Shown in pieces: positions 42,703 through 51,487 of a stretch of 64,000 bases of DNA; positions within the stretch are counted from its first letter, which is position 1; the number at the start of each line of letters is the position of its first letter. The notes beneath the pieces are model-generated. The model did no database searches. It was given only the letters and a program-made list of their open reading frames with translations, and was not told where the DNA came from. Location: assembly GCA_021299385.1 (NCBI GenBank), contig JAJTGZ010000003.1:1-64000 (forward strand), written 5' to 3'. Source of the DNA: Phycisphaeraceae bacterium (GTDB lineage: Bacteria > Planctomycetota > Phycisphaerae > Phycisphaerales > UBA1924). The position numbers and the translations under genes are program-made.

Positions 42703-44763
42703 TTAGACCCGCGCGTGCGAGCCTGTGCTCGCCCGGCGGACCCAGCGGTTGATCGATGAGTCGCTCAGCAGTTTGTCTCGCTCGTCGGGCGTGGTGCCGT
42801 AGCGGCGCATGATCGCCGCGGCGATCAAACCCATAAACATCGGCTGCGGACGCAGCGGGCGACCCGTCAGCTCGGGGTGGAACTGCCCGCCAATAAAGTA
42901 AGGGTGCGTGATCCTCGGCCCCGGCGCATCGGCCGACCCGGCGTGCCCGGCGATTGCTGCCGCGGTCGGCGAACCCTCCGGCGGAAGTTCCAATATCTGC
43001 ATGATCGGCTGCTTTGGATGCCGGCCGCTGAAGACCATCCCGGCTTTGGTCAGGGCATCGACATAACTGGGGTCAACCTCGTAGCGGTGGCGGAAACGCT
43101 CGCGGACGCTGGTCTTTTTGCCGTAGAGCATGTGCGCCAGCGTTCCCTCGGTGATCAACACGTCCTGCCCGCCCAGCCGCATCGAGCCGCCGAGGCCCTC
43201 GATGCGTTTTTGCTCGGGCAGTTCGCTGATGAGCGGGTTGGCCGTGGCGGGGTCAAACTCGGTGCTGTTGGCGTCGGGCAGGCCCAGCACGTTGCGTGCG
43301 AACTCGATGACCGCGACCTGGAAGCCCAGGCAGATGCCCAGGTAGGGCACCTTGTTCTCCCGGCAGTAGCGCACGCACTGGATTTTTCCCTCCACGCCCC
43401 GCCTACCGAAGCCGCCCGGCACGATCACACCGTCCATCTGCGAGAGTTTCGCCGCGACGTTCCCCTCGACCAACTCCGTCGTCTCGATCCAGTGCAAGTT
43501 GATCTTGGTGTCCAGTTTTGCCGAGCAGTGCTCTACGGCCTTGTCGATGCTCGCATAGGCATCGCGCAGGTGGGCATACTTGCCCGTGATGCCGATGTCC
43601 ACCGTGCGCGGCTTGGCCTTGGTCAGCCCGCTGACAAAGTGGCTCCACGTCTCACGGGCACGGTCCTCCTGAGGGGCGTCCACGCGGTCGTGCAGGTTCA
43701 GGATGCTCAAGATCTCACGGTCCAAACCCTCCGAACGCATCTCGTCGGGGATCGTGTAAATACTCGGACGATCGTGCATGCTGAACACACGCTTCATCGG
43801 CACGTTGCTGAACATCGCGATCTTCTCGAGTACCTTGGGCTCGACAGGCTCCTCGGCCCGGCAGGCGATCGCGTGCGGCTGGATGCCCGCCTCCATCAGC
43901 CGGCGAAGCCCCAGCTGCGCCGGCTTGCTCTTCTGCTCCCCCAGCGCGCTGGGCTTGATCACGTACGTCAACGCCACAAAGCAGCAGTTCCCAGGGCCCT
44001 CCTCGAACGCCAGCTCACGCAGGGCCTCGATATAAAAACCGTTCTCATAATCGCCGACGGTGCCGCCGACCTCGACAAACACGACATCGGCGGGCTTGCG
44101 CCCATCGCCGAACATCGCCAGTTCGCGGATCTTGCGTTTGACCTCGCCGGTAACATGCGGGATCATCTGCACGTCGCGCCCGAGGTACTCCCCCTGCCGT
44201 TCGCGCCCGAGGATTTCGCTGAAGATCTGCCCGCTGGTGGTGAAGTTACGCCGCGTCAGGTTCTGGTCGAGCATCCGCTCGTAGGTGCCCAGGTCCATGT
44301 CGCACTCGGTGCCATCTTCGAGGACAAAGACCTCGCCGTGGCGGTAGGGGTTGAGCGTCCCGGCGTCGATGTTCAGGTACCCCTCCATCTTCATGGGGCA
44401 GACGCACAGCCCCTTGTCGCGGAAGAGTTTCGCCAAGCTCGCGGCAAAGATCCCCTTGCCAAGCCCCGACATCACCGTGCCAAAGACAACGATGTACTTG
44501 TGAAACCCCTTGCGGTACCCCGGCGGCTCGGGCGAATAAAACTCCGACGCGCTGGTAGCCGAGGTGTCGGCCACAGATGCGAGCAGGCCCGATGCATCCA
44601 GCACATCCTCAACGTCATCAGCCCTCGGCCGCGCTGGCACCATTCCCGAGGCCCCGGCCGGGGGCGGGCCAACCTTTGCAGAATCTTGCAACGCAGGGAC
44701 ATCCACCCGGACGGCACGCCTGAGCGACCGACCGGGCACCTCTGTTTGATGGTCGCCTGGCAT
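42703..44763 (-). CDS. pyrG: CTP synthase, divergent form with N-terminal extension
   Basis: The 686-residue product aminates UTP to CTP. The synthase domain starts near residue 88 with KYIVVFGTVMSGLGKGI (P-loop), then MKMEGYLNIDAGTLNPYRHG, FVEVGGTVGDYE and a glutaminase domain with VIVPGGFGRRGVEGK and YLGICLGFQ (nucleophile Cys) and QFHPEL. Most CTP synthases have about 545 residues; here the first 85 are an extra Pro/Ser/Ala-rich N-terminus. Conserved positions differ from the usual form, for example FGTVMSGLGKG for TGGVVSSLGKG and NLTRRNFTTSG for NNITTGK. The ATG at 44761-44763 is chosen; the longer frame (to 44808) has no advantage. Confidence 0.92.
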   Translation of the reverse strand: MPGDHQTEVPGRSLRRAVRVDVPALQDSAKVGPPPAGASGMVPARPRADDVEDVLDASGLLASVADTSATSASEFYSPEPPGYRKGFHKYIVVFGTVMSGLGKGIFAASLAKLFRDKGLCVCPMKMEGYLNIDAGTLNPYRHGEVFVLEDGTECDMDLGTYERMLDQNLTRRNFTTSGQIFSEILGRERQGEYLGRDVQMIPHVTGEVKRKIRELAMFGDGRKPADVVFVEVGGTVGDYENGFYIEALRELAFEEGPGNCCFVALTYVIKPSALGEQKSKPAQLGLRRLMEAGIQPHAIACRAEEPVEPKVLEKIAMFSNVPMKRVFSMHDRPSIYTIPDEMRSEGLDREILSILNLHDRVDAPQEDRARETWSHFVSGLTKAKPRTVDIGITGKYAHLRDAYASIDKAVEHCSAKLDTKINLHWIETTELVEGNVAAKLSQMDGVIVPGGFGRRGVEGKIQCVRYCRENKVPYLGICLGFQVAVIEFARNVLGLPDANSTEFDPATANPLISELPEQKRIEGLGGSMRLGGQDVLITEGTLAHMLYGKKTSVRERFRHRYEVDPSYVDALTKAGMVFSGRHPKQPIMQILELPPEGSPTAAAIAGHAGSADAPGPRITHPYFIGGQFHPELTGRPLRPQPMFMGLIAAAIMRRYGTTPDERDKLLSDSSINRWVRRASTGSHARV

Positions 44764-44843
44764 GCCCCAGTGTAGACACCCGACCGCCACGGGCAAACTC
44801 TCACGCAAGATTCACACGCCGGCGGGCAAACCCAACCCAAACC

Positions 44844-45464
44844 TCACCTGTCCCGCCAGACCTTTTTGATCTCCTGGCTGCCGATCCAGACCTTCTCGTT
44901 GCTCTCGAGGTCCACGATCTCTAGGTTCACCTTGAAGTAACTGACCCCACCCTTGCCGTCGAGCGTCCGGGGTTTGTCGTCCATGATCCGCCCAATAACC
45001 ATGAAGTCGGCCCCGAGTTCATACTGCATCCGCTTGCGCGTCTCCGGCCGGCTCCACTCCTGGCCTTGGGCACGCTCGTCACGCACCGGCAGCCGCTGGT
45101 CCTTGTCGGCCACGAAGCGCACCAGCCCGCTGTTGATCAACTCACGTTCGATGTCGGTGGTGATGAGTTTGGTATCGATGTAGTCCTGCGTCGCGTTGAA
45201 GACCGGCCCGACGATCACCGCCGGGCGCTTGCCGCCGTTCTCGTTCTTGAAGTTGTTGATCCACGGCCTGCTCAGCGCGTCCTGCACCATCCCCTGATAC
45301 ACCTGCCGGGCGTCAGAGTCGTTGAACCTGTAATCCACGTCCACCGTCTGCTGCGGGTCAACCCGGCTGACCTCACGCACCGGCGCGCACGCCGAGAGGG
45401 CGAGCGCCGCTGCCACGCTTGCCGCGAGAACCGAAAGAACTTTGACTCTAGATGTCGTGCTCAT
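44844..45464 (-). CDS. lpoB: LpoB-like penicillin-binding-protein activator lipoprotein
   Basis: The 206-residue product has a lipoprotein signal peptide (LAASVAAALALSAC, lipobox LSAC at about residues 23-26). The mature part matches LpoB: VDVDYRFNDSDARQVYQGMV, RPAVIVGPVFNATQDYIDT, a short acidic helix, LGADFMVIGRIMDD and a YFKVNLEIVDLESNEKVW then EIKKVW ending. In enterobacteria LpoB activates PBP1B; the same role here is inferred. The ATG at 45462-45464 sets the signal peptide; an ATG 33 bp upstream would add 11 residues. Confidence 0.88.
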   Translation of the reverse strand: MSTTSRVKVLSVLAASVAAALALSACAPVREVSRVDPQQTVDVDYRFNDSDARQVYQGMVQDALSRPWINNFKNENGGKRPAVIVGPVFNATQDYIDTKLITTDIERELINSGLVRFVADKDQRLPVRDERAQGQEWSRPETRKRMQYELGADFMVIGRIMDDKPRTLDGKGGVSYFKVNLEIVDLESNEKVWIGSQEIKKVWRDR

Positions 45465-45538
45465 GGTTACTCCTCTGTTGGCAAGCGTATTCGCCACGCC
45501 GGCACGGCAGATGCACCAGATAATCGCCGAAATGCGCT

Positions 45539-45585
45539 AACCCCTCCTCGGAGGGGATGTGCTGGGGAGGGACAAGGGTGGGGTT
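45539..45585 (+). repeat. diverged copy of the 36-bp G/C palindromic repeat
   Basis: A longer, mutated relative of the element (47 bp): AACCCCTCCTCGGAGGGG, then GGGGAGGGACAAGGGTGGGG with an insert between. Two G-tracts are broken. It lies upstream of lpoB in the gap before kdsD. Confidence 0.65.
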
Positions 45586-45630
45586 GACACACCCCTGTGC
45601 CACCAAACCACCTACGCCAATGAAAGACAG

Positions 45631-45674
45631 AGGAGGTTCGCGGAGGATGCGGAGTGCAGCGGAGGAACGCGGAG
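45631..45674 (+). repeat. GGTTCGCGGAGG-type dispersed repeat
   Basis: Iterated purine-rich units: AGGAGGTTCGCGGAGG, then GCGGAG, GCGGAGG and ACGCGGAG. A matching copy lies in reverse orientation at 51488-51543. The gap between lpoB and kdsD (45465-45720) holds this and the preceding repeat and no gene. Confidence 0.75.
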
Positions 45675-45720
45675 AAGAAATCGATTAGAAGAGGCCCATT
45701 AAGAAGCAGCGAGACCAACC

Positions 45721-46824
45721 TCACTCCTTGACCACCCGCATCGTGATCAGGTCCTGCACGTCCAGCATCCCCACCGGCCTCCCGCGCGCATCGACGACCG
45801 GAATCTCATCACGCCGAAACTGCTGGATCACGCGCACCGCGTCGCGCACACGTGCCGTGTCGGGCAGGGTGCTCGGGTTGCGTGTCATGACGTCCTTGGC
45901 ACGCTTATTTAGGAACCCTGGGTCCTTGAGCACCCATCGCCGGAGGTCGCCGTCTGTAAAAATCCCCGTCAACTTCCCCGTGCCACGGTCCACCAACAGC
46001 AGCGCACCGGGCCGACGACCGTCGGCGTCCGCCGCGGCCAGGGCCTCGGCGACCGTCAGGTCATCAAACGCTGGGTGCAGGTTGTGCCCCACGCGGAACC
46101 GCAACGCCTCAGTCACCGGCTTCATCAACCCCCCGAGCGACCCGCCGGGGTGCCGCTTTGCAAAGTCCGCCTCGCTTACCCCGAGCTCCCGGCTAACACA
46201 GAGCGCCAGCGCATCGCCCAGCGCGACCGTCGCCGTGGTGCTCGCCATCGGTGCTGGCGAGAGGTGCTCGTCGGCCGCCTCCCCAATCGCCAGCACCACG
46301 CTGGCAATCTTCTCCAGCCCCGACGTGCCCGCCAACGTGCCCACACCCTTGCCCGTCCCCTTGCATATCGCGATCACATCGATGCCGTCCTGCCTCAGCA
46401 CCGCCGACAGCGAGACGACCTCATCGGTATCACCCGAATAACTAATCGCAATACACACATCCGCGGGACGGAAGTTCCCCAGGTCCCCGTGCGCCGCCTC
46501 CGTCGGATGAATGAAATGGCTCGGCACACCCAAACTCGCAAACGTCGCGGCGATCTTCGCCCCCACCAGCCCGCTCTTGCCCAGCCCCGTAACCAACACC
46601 GTCCCACGCTCCTGCGCACACCCGACCAAGAGGCGCACCGCCCGCTCAAAAGCCGCCCCGCTACCTCTGCGCAACCCCGCAGACAAAGCCTCCACAGCAC
46701 GCGCCTCGGCCTGCAACTGCGCACACGCGAGCGTCAGCACCCCCCCACCACCTCCGCCCGAGCGCGCCGCCCCGGCCTTGGCACCCTTCTTTCTGCCTAG
46801 CGACTTTGCTGCTTGCTTGCCCAT
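45721..46824 (-). CDS. kdsD: arabinose-5-phosphate isomerase (KdsD/KpsF)
   Basis: The 367-residue product has a SIS domain with LVTGLGKSGLVGAKIAATF, HPTEAAHGDLGNF and ISYSGDTDEV, and the joined motif FAKRHPGGSLGGL. Two CBS motifs form the C-terminal third (about 235-360). KdsD makes arabinose 5-phosphate for Kdo, a building block of lipopolysaccharide, which argues for an LPS outer membrane. The extra basic N-terminus of about 45 residues (GKQAAKSLGRKKGAKAGAAR) is not usual. It is divergent from scpA with a 79-bp gap. Confidence 0.92.
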   Translation of the reverse strand: MGKQAAKSLGRKKGAKAGAARSGGGGGGVLTLACAQLQAEARAVEALSAGLRRGSGAAFERAVRLLVGCAQERGTVLVTGLGKSGLVGAKIAATFASLGVPSHFIHPTEAAHGDLGNFRPADVCIAISYSGDTDEVVSLSAVLRQDGIDVIAICKGTGKGVGTLAGTSGLEKIASVVLAIGEAADEHLSPAPMASTTATVALGDALALCVSRELGVSEADFAKRHPGGSLGGLMKPVTEALRFRVGHNLHPAFDDLTVAEALAAADADGRRPGALLLVDRGTGKLTGIFTDGDLRRWVLKDPGFLNKRAKDVMTRNPSTLPDTARVRDAVRVIQQFRRDEIPVVDARGRPVGMLDVQDLITMRVVKE

Positions 46825-46903
46825 TATCGTGCAGTTTACCCGCGATGCGGGCCGGGCGAAGGGTTACCATTGCCCCGCACATACGCCAACGCGAGCAAAG
46901 CCC

Positions 46904-47755
46904 ATGACGAGCAAGCACGACTACACCATCTCGCTGGACGCCTTCCAAGGCCCGCTTGACCTGCTGCTCTTCCTGATCCGCCGGGCCGAGGTCGATATCC
47001 ACGACATCCCGATCGCCCCGATCACCGACCAATACCTCGCCTACCTCCGGCAGATCGACCGCATCGACATCGAAGAGGCCGGCGAGTTCCTCGTCATGGC
47101 CGCCACGCTGATGGAGATCAAATCGCGCTTGCTCATGCCCACCGCCCAGCCCGGCGACGAGGCCCCCGCCGACGCAGGCAACACCACCGATGCAACCGAC
47201 CCGCGCGCCGGCCTGGTCAAGCAACTCCTGGCCTACAAACGCTTCCGCGACGCCGCGGCGATGCTTGAAGGAAGGCTCACCGAGTGGGAGCACCGCACCC
47301 CCGCCGCCGGCGCGGGCGTGCCCAACCTCTCGGCCGAGCAGATCGCCGAGCGCGAGAACGAGTCTGTCCATGTCGATGACCTCGATCTCATCGACCTTGT
47401 CCAGGCCTTCGGCAAGATCCTCGAAACGATCGACCTCTCCCGCGTCGGCGTTCACCACGTCGCCGACGATGAGACCCCCATCGAGATTCACGCCGCCGAC
47501 CTGCTCGACCGCCTGACGCGCGACGGGCGTGAACTGCCGGAGTTCGGCAGCGAGGCAACCCAGGGCCAACTCCCCTTCCCGCGCAGGGGGCTGCGCTTTG
47601 CCGAGTTGTTTACAGGGCGCACCCGCGCCGAGGCGATCGGCCTCTTCCTGGCAATGCTCGAACTGATCCGCCAGAGCAAACTGGCCGTGCGGCAAGACTC
47701 AGCCAAGGAAGAAATCTACCTCGGCCTCCGCCAAGCCAGCGAACTGACGCAATAA
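46904..47755 (+). CDS. scpA: segregation and condensation protein A
   Basis: The 283-residue product is the kleisin ScpA: YTISLDAFQGPLDLLLFLIR at the N-terminus, FLVMAATLMEIKSRLLMP, then the QLLAYKRFRDAA helix and the C-terminal winged helix with LELIRQSKLAVRQ. It joins SMC heads in condensin. scpB and smc are not adjacent. The middle (residues 85-105) is an acidic linker. A G/C repeat abuts the stop codon. Confidence 0.9.
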   Translation: MTSKHDYTISLDAFQGPLDLLLFLIRRAEVDIHDIPIAPITDQYLAYLRQIDRIDIEEAGEFLVMAATLMEIKSRLLMPTAQPGDEAPADAGNTTDATDPRAGLVKQLLAYKRFRDAAAMLEGRLTEWEHRTPAAGAGVPNLSAEQIAERENESVHVDDLDLIDLVQAFGKILETIDLSRVGVHHVADDETPIEIHAADLLDRLTRDGRELPEFGSEATQGQLPFPRRGLRFAELFTGRTRAEAIGLFLAMLELIRQSKLAVRQDSAKEEIYLGLRQASELTQ

Positions 47756-47789
47756 CCCCTCCCCCGAGGGGAGGGGCAGGGGTGGGGTT
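47754..47789 (+). repeat. 36-bp G/C palindromic repeat with G-quadruplex motif
   Basis: This full copy uses the last two bases of the scpA stop codon (TAA) as its own first two bases. The G-rich strand is the plus strand, as at 16305 and 56838. Confidence 0.92.
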
Positions 47790-47816
47790 GGCACGGGCAA
47801 TGATCACACCAAAACC

Positions 47817-47845
47817 AATACGCCCGGCTCGGAGATCCGGGGTAA
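47817..47845 (-). repeat. dispersed palindrome of the CCGGATCTCCGAGCCGGGCG type
   Basis: On the minus strand it reads CCCCGGATCTCCGAGCCGGG then CGTATTGG. It is followed by a stretch (47860-47900) resembling sequence next to the copy at 22.1 kb, so the repeated unit may be longer than the palindrome. Confidence 0.7.
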
Positions 47846-47937
47846 CCAAAACGCCGCCCCCGAACATTTTGGCGGGAAGTGTCAGGGTTGGGGTTCGTCT
47901 TCACCAACCTAACACCTCAACTAATGTCCAGTCCTGA

Positions 47938-50019
47938 TTACTCCCCCCCCGACCGCGCCCGCAACTTCGCCTTGATCTCCAGCACTTCTTGCCCGCGCTT
48001 GACCTGCAGCACCACCTCATCACCCGGCTTGGCGCTCGCCAGCATCGGCATCCAGTCATCGACGCTTGTGATCATGGTGCTGTTCCACTTGGTGATCCGG
48101 TCTCCCTGCTTGATCCCCGCCTCCGCCGCGCTTGTGTTGGGATAGACCTCACCAACCTCAACACCACCACCCTCGCCGGAGTAATCACCCGGTGCGATCC
48201 CAAACCGCACCCGCACGCCCCCGGTCATCGCGCCCGGGTCCGCCGCAGGCACCGGCGCACTAGGCACCGCTGGGTCATTGCCCGGCGTACCCGCCGCGCG
48301 GGGGTCGTCCTTGTCGATGTTCATATCAATGCTCGGCCCGGTCGCCCGCTTAAAGACCAGCGCACCGGGCCTCGTTGCCAGCCGCATCGCCACGTCCACC
48401 ACCGATCGCACCACCATCACCGCCCCGGGGGTGTTGATCGTTGGATACAGGTCCGTCGGCATGTGATACTCAGCGTGCAGGCCCGTAAAGAAGTGCAGCA
48501 CCGGCACGCCGACGCGATAAAAACTCGCGTGGTCGCTCGGGCCGCTCCCCCCCGGCAGCGTCTTGACCGTCAACCCGCTCTTGGCCCAACTCTCCTGCAA
48601 CCACTCTGCGAACCCTTCCGCCGAGCCGACACCCGCCACCTCCAGCCGGTTGTTGCGCACACGCCCGATCATGTCCATGTTCAGCATCACATACGTCTGC
48701 TCAGCCGTGATCGGCGCATGGGCCACGTAATACCGCGAGCCGATCAGCCCGCCCTCCTCGGCATTGAAGCCCAAAAGCAGCACCGACCGCGCCTCGGCAC
48801 TCTCGGGCAGCAACGCATACGCCTGGCTCAGCAGCCGGGCCGCCAGCAGCAGTCCCGCCGCCCCCGACGCGTTGTCGTCCGCCCCCGGGTGCAGCGTCCC
48901 CGCCGCCGAGGGGCCGGCCCGCGAGCCGAAGTACCCGTACCCCAAGTGGTCCATGTGCGCACCGATGACGACGTATTGCTCCGCCAGCGCACCACGCCCG
49001 CGGATCACACCGCCGACGTTCTCGGCTCGCACGTCCGTACGAACAACCTGCACGTCCATCTCCATCTGCACGCCCGCCAGTTCGGTCGTCCCCCCACCAG
49101 CATCCGCGGCCTTGCGCAGGTCCATCAGCGTCGTCCCCCCGGCCTTGGCCAGTTCCTCCGCCGCGGCCAGCGACAGGTTCACCACCGGCACCTTCTGCAC
49201 ACCACCCTGACGCGTCCCCAGCGTCGTCTCAAGCATCGTCCCGCGCGGATCATCCACCCCCGGCGGCATCACCACCAGCACCGCCAACGGCTCGCGTTCC
49301 ATCACACTGCGCAGCTTGGTGTTCAGGCTCGCCTTCTCCGTAAACCCGTTCCCACTGCTCCAGAGGCTTTGCCCCTTCTCATCCAGTGGCTCAAACCGAA
49401 AGACCAGCGCGATCTTCCCCGCCAGCGACTCACCTTCCTTGAACGTGTTGTAGTTGTTCTCCCCACCCTGCACCGCATACCCCACGCTCACCACAGGCCC
49501 GGCGACCTTCCCCGACCCCGAGTTCCCCCGCACCGTAAAGCCCACGCCCGGCGTCAAGGGCCCCCGCGATTGCCCACGCACAATCTCCACACGTTCAGTC
49601 TTGACCGTCGGCTGCTTCCCCGCCGTGAACTCTTGCCGGAATGACGCGTTGGCCCGCTTGGCCTCCCCACCCTCGCCTACCGCTACGGGGAACGCCGGCT
49701 CAAGCTTGTACCGGCGGAACCACCACTCAAAGTACTCCGCGGTGATCTCGTTGCCACGCGTGCCCGGCGCGCGACCCTCAAAGAAAGGGTTCGTCAGCGT
49801 AACAACATGCTGGTGAAAAATCTGCTCGTCGGCATCCAGACTGCCAAGCACCTGCGAGAGCGTGCCCGAAGGGTGCGCAGACGCGTCCACCGCAGGTGCT
49901 GCCACCGCAGCTGGCGGCGCAACGCCCGCGGCCATCAAACCCGCCTGCACCCACAACATCGGCAGACATACAAACGCGACCGACGCCCAAAGAACTACCA
50001 CCTTGTGTGTGCAACGCAT
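47938..50019 (-). CDS. secreted M28-family metallopeptidase with C-terminal PDZ domain
   Basis: The 693-residue product has a signal peptide (VVLWASVAFVCLPMLWVQAG). It carries the M28 zinc-peptidase blocks: VIGAHMDHLGYG, HPGADDNASGAAGLLLAARL, FNAEEGGLIGSRYY, MLNMDMIGRV and SDHASFYRVGVPVLHFFTGL followed by HAEYHMPTD. A protease-associated-type insert lies between about 150 and 320. The last 90 residues form a PDZ domain (GIAPGDYSGEGGGVEVGEV and AGIKQGDRITKWN). It is probably periplasmic and cleaves exposed peptides as an aminopeptidase; substrate unknown. Confidence 0.88.
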   Translation of the reverse strand: MRCTHKVVVLWASVAFVCLPMLWVQAGLMAAGVAPPAAVAAPAVDASAHPSGTLSQVLGSLDADEQIFHQHVVTLTNPFFEGRAPGTRGNEITAEYFEWWFRRYKLEPAFPVAVGEGGEAKRANASFRQEFTAGKQPTVKTERVEIVRGQSRGPLTPGVGFTVRGNSGSGKVAGPVVSVGYAVQGGENNYNTFKEGESLAGKIALVFRFEPLDEKGQSLWSSGNGFTEKASLNTKLRSVMEREPLAVLVVMPPGVDDPRGTMLETTLGTRQGGVQKVPVVNLSLAAAEELAKAGGTTLMDLRKAADAGGGTTELAGVQMEMDVQVVRTDVRAENVGGVIRGRGALAEQYVVIGAHMDHLGYGYFGSRAGPSAAGTLHPGADDNASGAAGLLLAARLLSQAYALLPESAEARSVLLLGFNAEEGGLIGSRYYVAHAPITAEQTYVMLNMDMIGRVRNNRLEVAGVGSAEGFAEWLQESWAKSGLTVKTLPGGSGPSDHASFYRVGVPVLHFFTGLHAEYHMPTDLYPTINTPGAVMVVRSVVDVAMRLATRPGALVFKRATGPSIDMNIDKDDPRAAGTPGNDPAVPSAPVPAADPGAMTGGVRVRFGIAPGDYSGEGGGVEVGEVYPNTSAAEAGIKQGDRITKWNSTMITSVDDWMPMLASAKPGDEVVLQVKRGQEVLEIKAKLRARSGGE

Positions 50020-50072
50020 CCGAAGGCACCTCCGTTGTCAGAAGATACGCACCACCACAACAACCCGGATAG

Positions 50073-50100
50073 AAAAAAACGCCCCGCACCGGCGGGGCGT
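50073..50100 (-). terminator. rho-independent terminator after rpsI
   Basis: On the minus strand the stem is ACGCCCCGC, loop CGGT, GCGGGGCGT, followed by seven T. It lies 50 bp past the rpsI stop and is the clearest intrinsic terminator in the window together with that at 61952. Confidence 0.92.
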
Positions 50101-50149
50101 CTGGACACACAACTCTCGGCCTGCCGCCACCGGCACGCCAAATCCAATC

Positions 50150-50746
50150 TCAACGCTTGCTGAACTGGAACCGCCGGCGTGCACCCGCCTGGCCATACTT
50201 CTTACGCTCGACCTCGCGTGCATCGCGCGTCAGGAACCCACCCGCACGCAGCGCGGCGTCCATCTGCGGGTCATAACCCTTCAGCGCACGCGCCAGGCCC
50301 AGCATGATCGCCCCAGCCTGGCCCATATACCCGCCCCCGGCCACGCGCACAACCACGTCGATCTTCCCGATCACGCCCGTCGCCTTCAGTGGCGAATAGA
50401 CCGCCGCACGGTCGCGGTCCTCGGCAAAGTACTGCTCGATCGTCTTGGTCTTGTCCCCGGCCAGTGCGATCAGGAACTTCCCCTCACCCTTGGCCGGCCG
50501 CATCCGAACACGCGCCACCGCACGCTTGCGACGCCCCGTCCCCCACCACCAACCACCCTTGGCGGCCACCGCAGCCGGCAACGGCCGCGCGCTCGCCTCG
50601 GGCGCAGCGGCGATCGCTCCGATCGTCGGCACCTCAAGCCCGCCCAGCGCTGCGCCCTTGGACGCATCACTTTCTGCTTCCTTCTTTGCCGAACTCCGGA
50701 CCGTGCTCTTGGGCGCGCTCTTGGTCAACTTCTTTTCTTCTGCCAT
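50150..50746 (-). CDS. rpsI: 30S ribosomal protein S9 with N-terminal extension
   Basis: The 198-residue product has the S9 core from about residue 66 (GWWWGTGRRKRAVARVRM), through VVVRVAGGGYMGQAGAIMLG and LTRDAREVERKKYGQ to the C-terminal RRRFQFSKR. Most S9 proteins have about 130 residues; the first 65 here (Ala/Ser/Lys-rich) are an extension. The ATG at 50744-50746 is the only clear start upstream of the core. It forms an operon with rplM (69-bp gap) and ends at a terminator. Confidence 0.95.
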   Translation of the reverse strand: MAEEKKLTKSAPKSTVRSSAKKEAESDASKGAALGGLEVPTIGAIAAAPEASARPLPAAVAAKGGWWWGTGRRKRAVARVRMRPAKGEGKFLIALAGDKTKTIEQYFAEDRDRAAVYSPLKATGVIGKIDVVVRVAGGGYMGQAGAIMLGLARALKGYDPQMDAALRAGGFLTRDAREVERKKYGQAGARRRFQFSKR

Positions 50747-50815
50747 AGTTGGTTCTCGTCTGGGCCTGCCGCGGTCATCGCGGCAGGCGGTTGGGTCTCA
50801 GTCAGTGCTCACTAA

Positions 50816-51250
50816 TCAGATCGTCATTGTTACAGGCTTCTTGTCCGCGAACGGGTGTTCCCCGGCCGGGAAGACGTGCAGGTTCTTCAGCAGCACGCGC
50901 GAGAGCCGGTTCTTCGGCAGCATCCGCCGAACCGCGTCGCCGATGAGCGCATCGGGCTTCCGCGCACGCACCGACTCGTACGTCTCGGCCTTCAACCCAC
51001 CCGGGTACCCCGTGTAGTGCCGCTTGAGTTTCTGCGTCCCCTTGCTCCCCGTCATCCCGATCTTGGTGCCGTGCAGCACGATCACCACGTCCCCCGACGG
51101 AACATGCGGCGTGTATTCCGGGCGGTGCTTGCCCATCAGAACCTCCGCCACCTCCGCCGCCAAGCGGCCCAGGGAAACGTCCGTCGCGTCAATCACGCGC
51201 CAGACCTGCTTGATCTGCCCTTGCCGGGCCCATGTCGTCTCTCGACGCAT
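50816..51250 (-). CDS. rplM: 50S ribosomal protein L13
   Basis: The 144-residue product is L13: WRVIDATDVSLGRLAAEVAEVLMGKHRPEYTPH, GDVVIVLHG, then RHYTGYPGGLKAETYESV and AVRRMLPKNRLSRVLLKNLHVF. The ATG at 51248-51250 is preferred because an upstream GTG-initiated frame has no conserved sequence. It is the first gene of the rplM-rpsI operon, with a likely promoter 160 bp upstream. Confidence 0.96.
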   Translation of the reverse strand: MRRETTWARQGQIKQVWRVIDATDVSLGRLAAEVAEVLMGKHRPEYTPHVPSGDVVIVLHGTKIGMTGSKGTQKLKRHYTGYPGGLKAETYESVRARKPDALIGDAVRRMLPKNRLSRVLLKNLHVFPAGEHPFADKKPVTMTI

Positions 51251-51408
51251 AAACAAACCTCCGACCGGCAACGTGATCTCGGCACATACCACCGGACCAC
51301 CCTGCGGGTGATGCTGCTCGCCACCTACCGGGTGGGGCGGGCCAGAACGCTCACGCGCCCGGCAGATGTCCAAACATGACCCCAGATCGCCAACCAACCC
51401 GGGCCTCC

Positions 51409-51437
51409 ATTATACACCCCGCACCCCACACGGGCAA
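51409..51437 (-). promoter_or_regulatory. sigma70-type promoter of the rplM-rpsI operon
   Basis: On the minus strand, TTGCCC (51432-51437) and TATAAT (51409-51414) are separated by exactly 17 bp. The leader to the rplM start would be about 150 nt, and it contains GC-rich inverted repeats (for example around 51290-51345) that could fold. Autoregulation by L13 through this leader is possible but not shown. Confidence 0.75.
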
Positions 51438-51487
51438 GGCCCGTACAAATAGGACCGACCACCCCCATCTCCACCTTCATTAGAATC

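Noticed and set aside
42877-44775. A 632-codon plus-strand open frame opposite pyrG
   Set aside because: Antisense shadow of CTP synthase with no recognisable domain.
47989-49644. A 551-codon plus-strand open frame opposite the M28 peptidase
   Set aside because: Arg/His/Pro-rich antisense shadow with no domain; the peptidase has catalytic motifs and a signal peptide.
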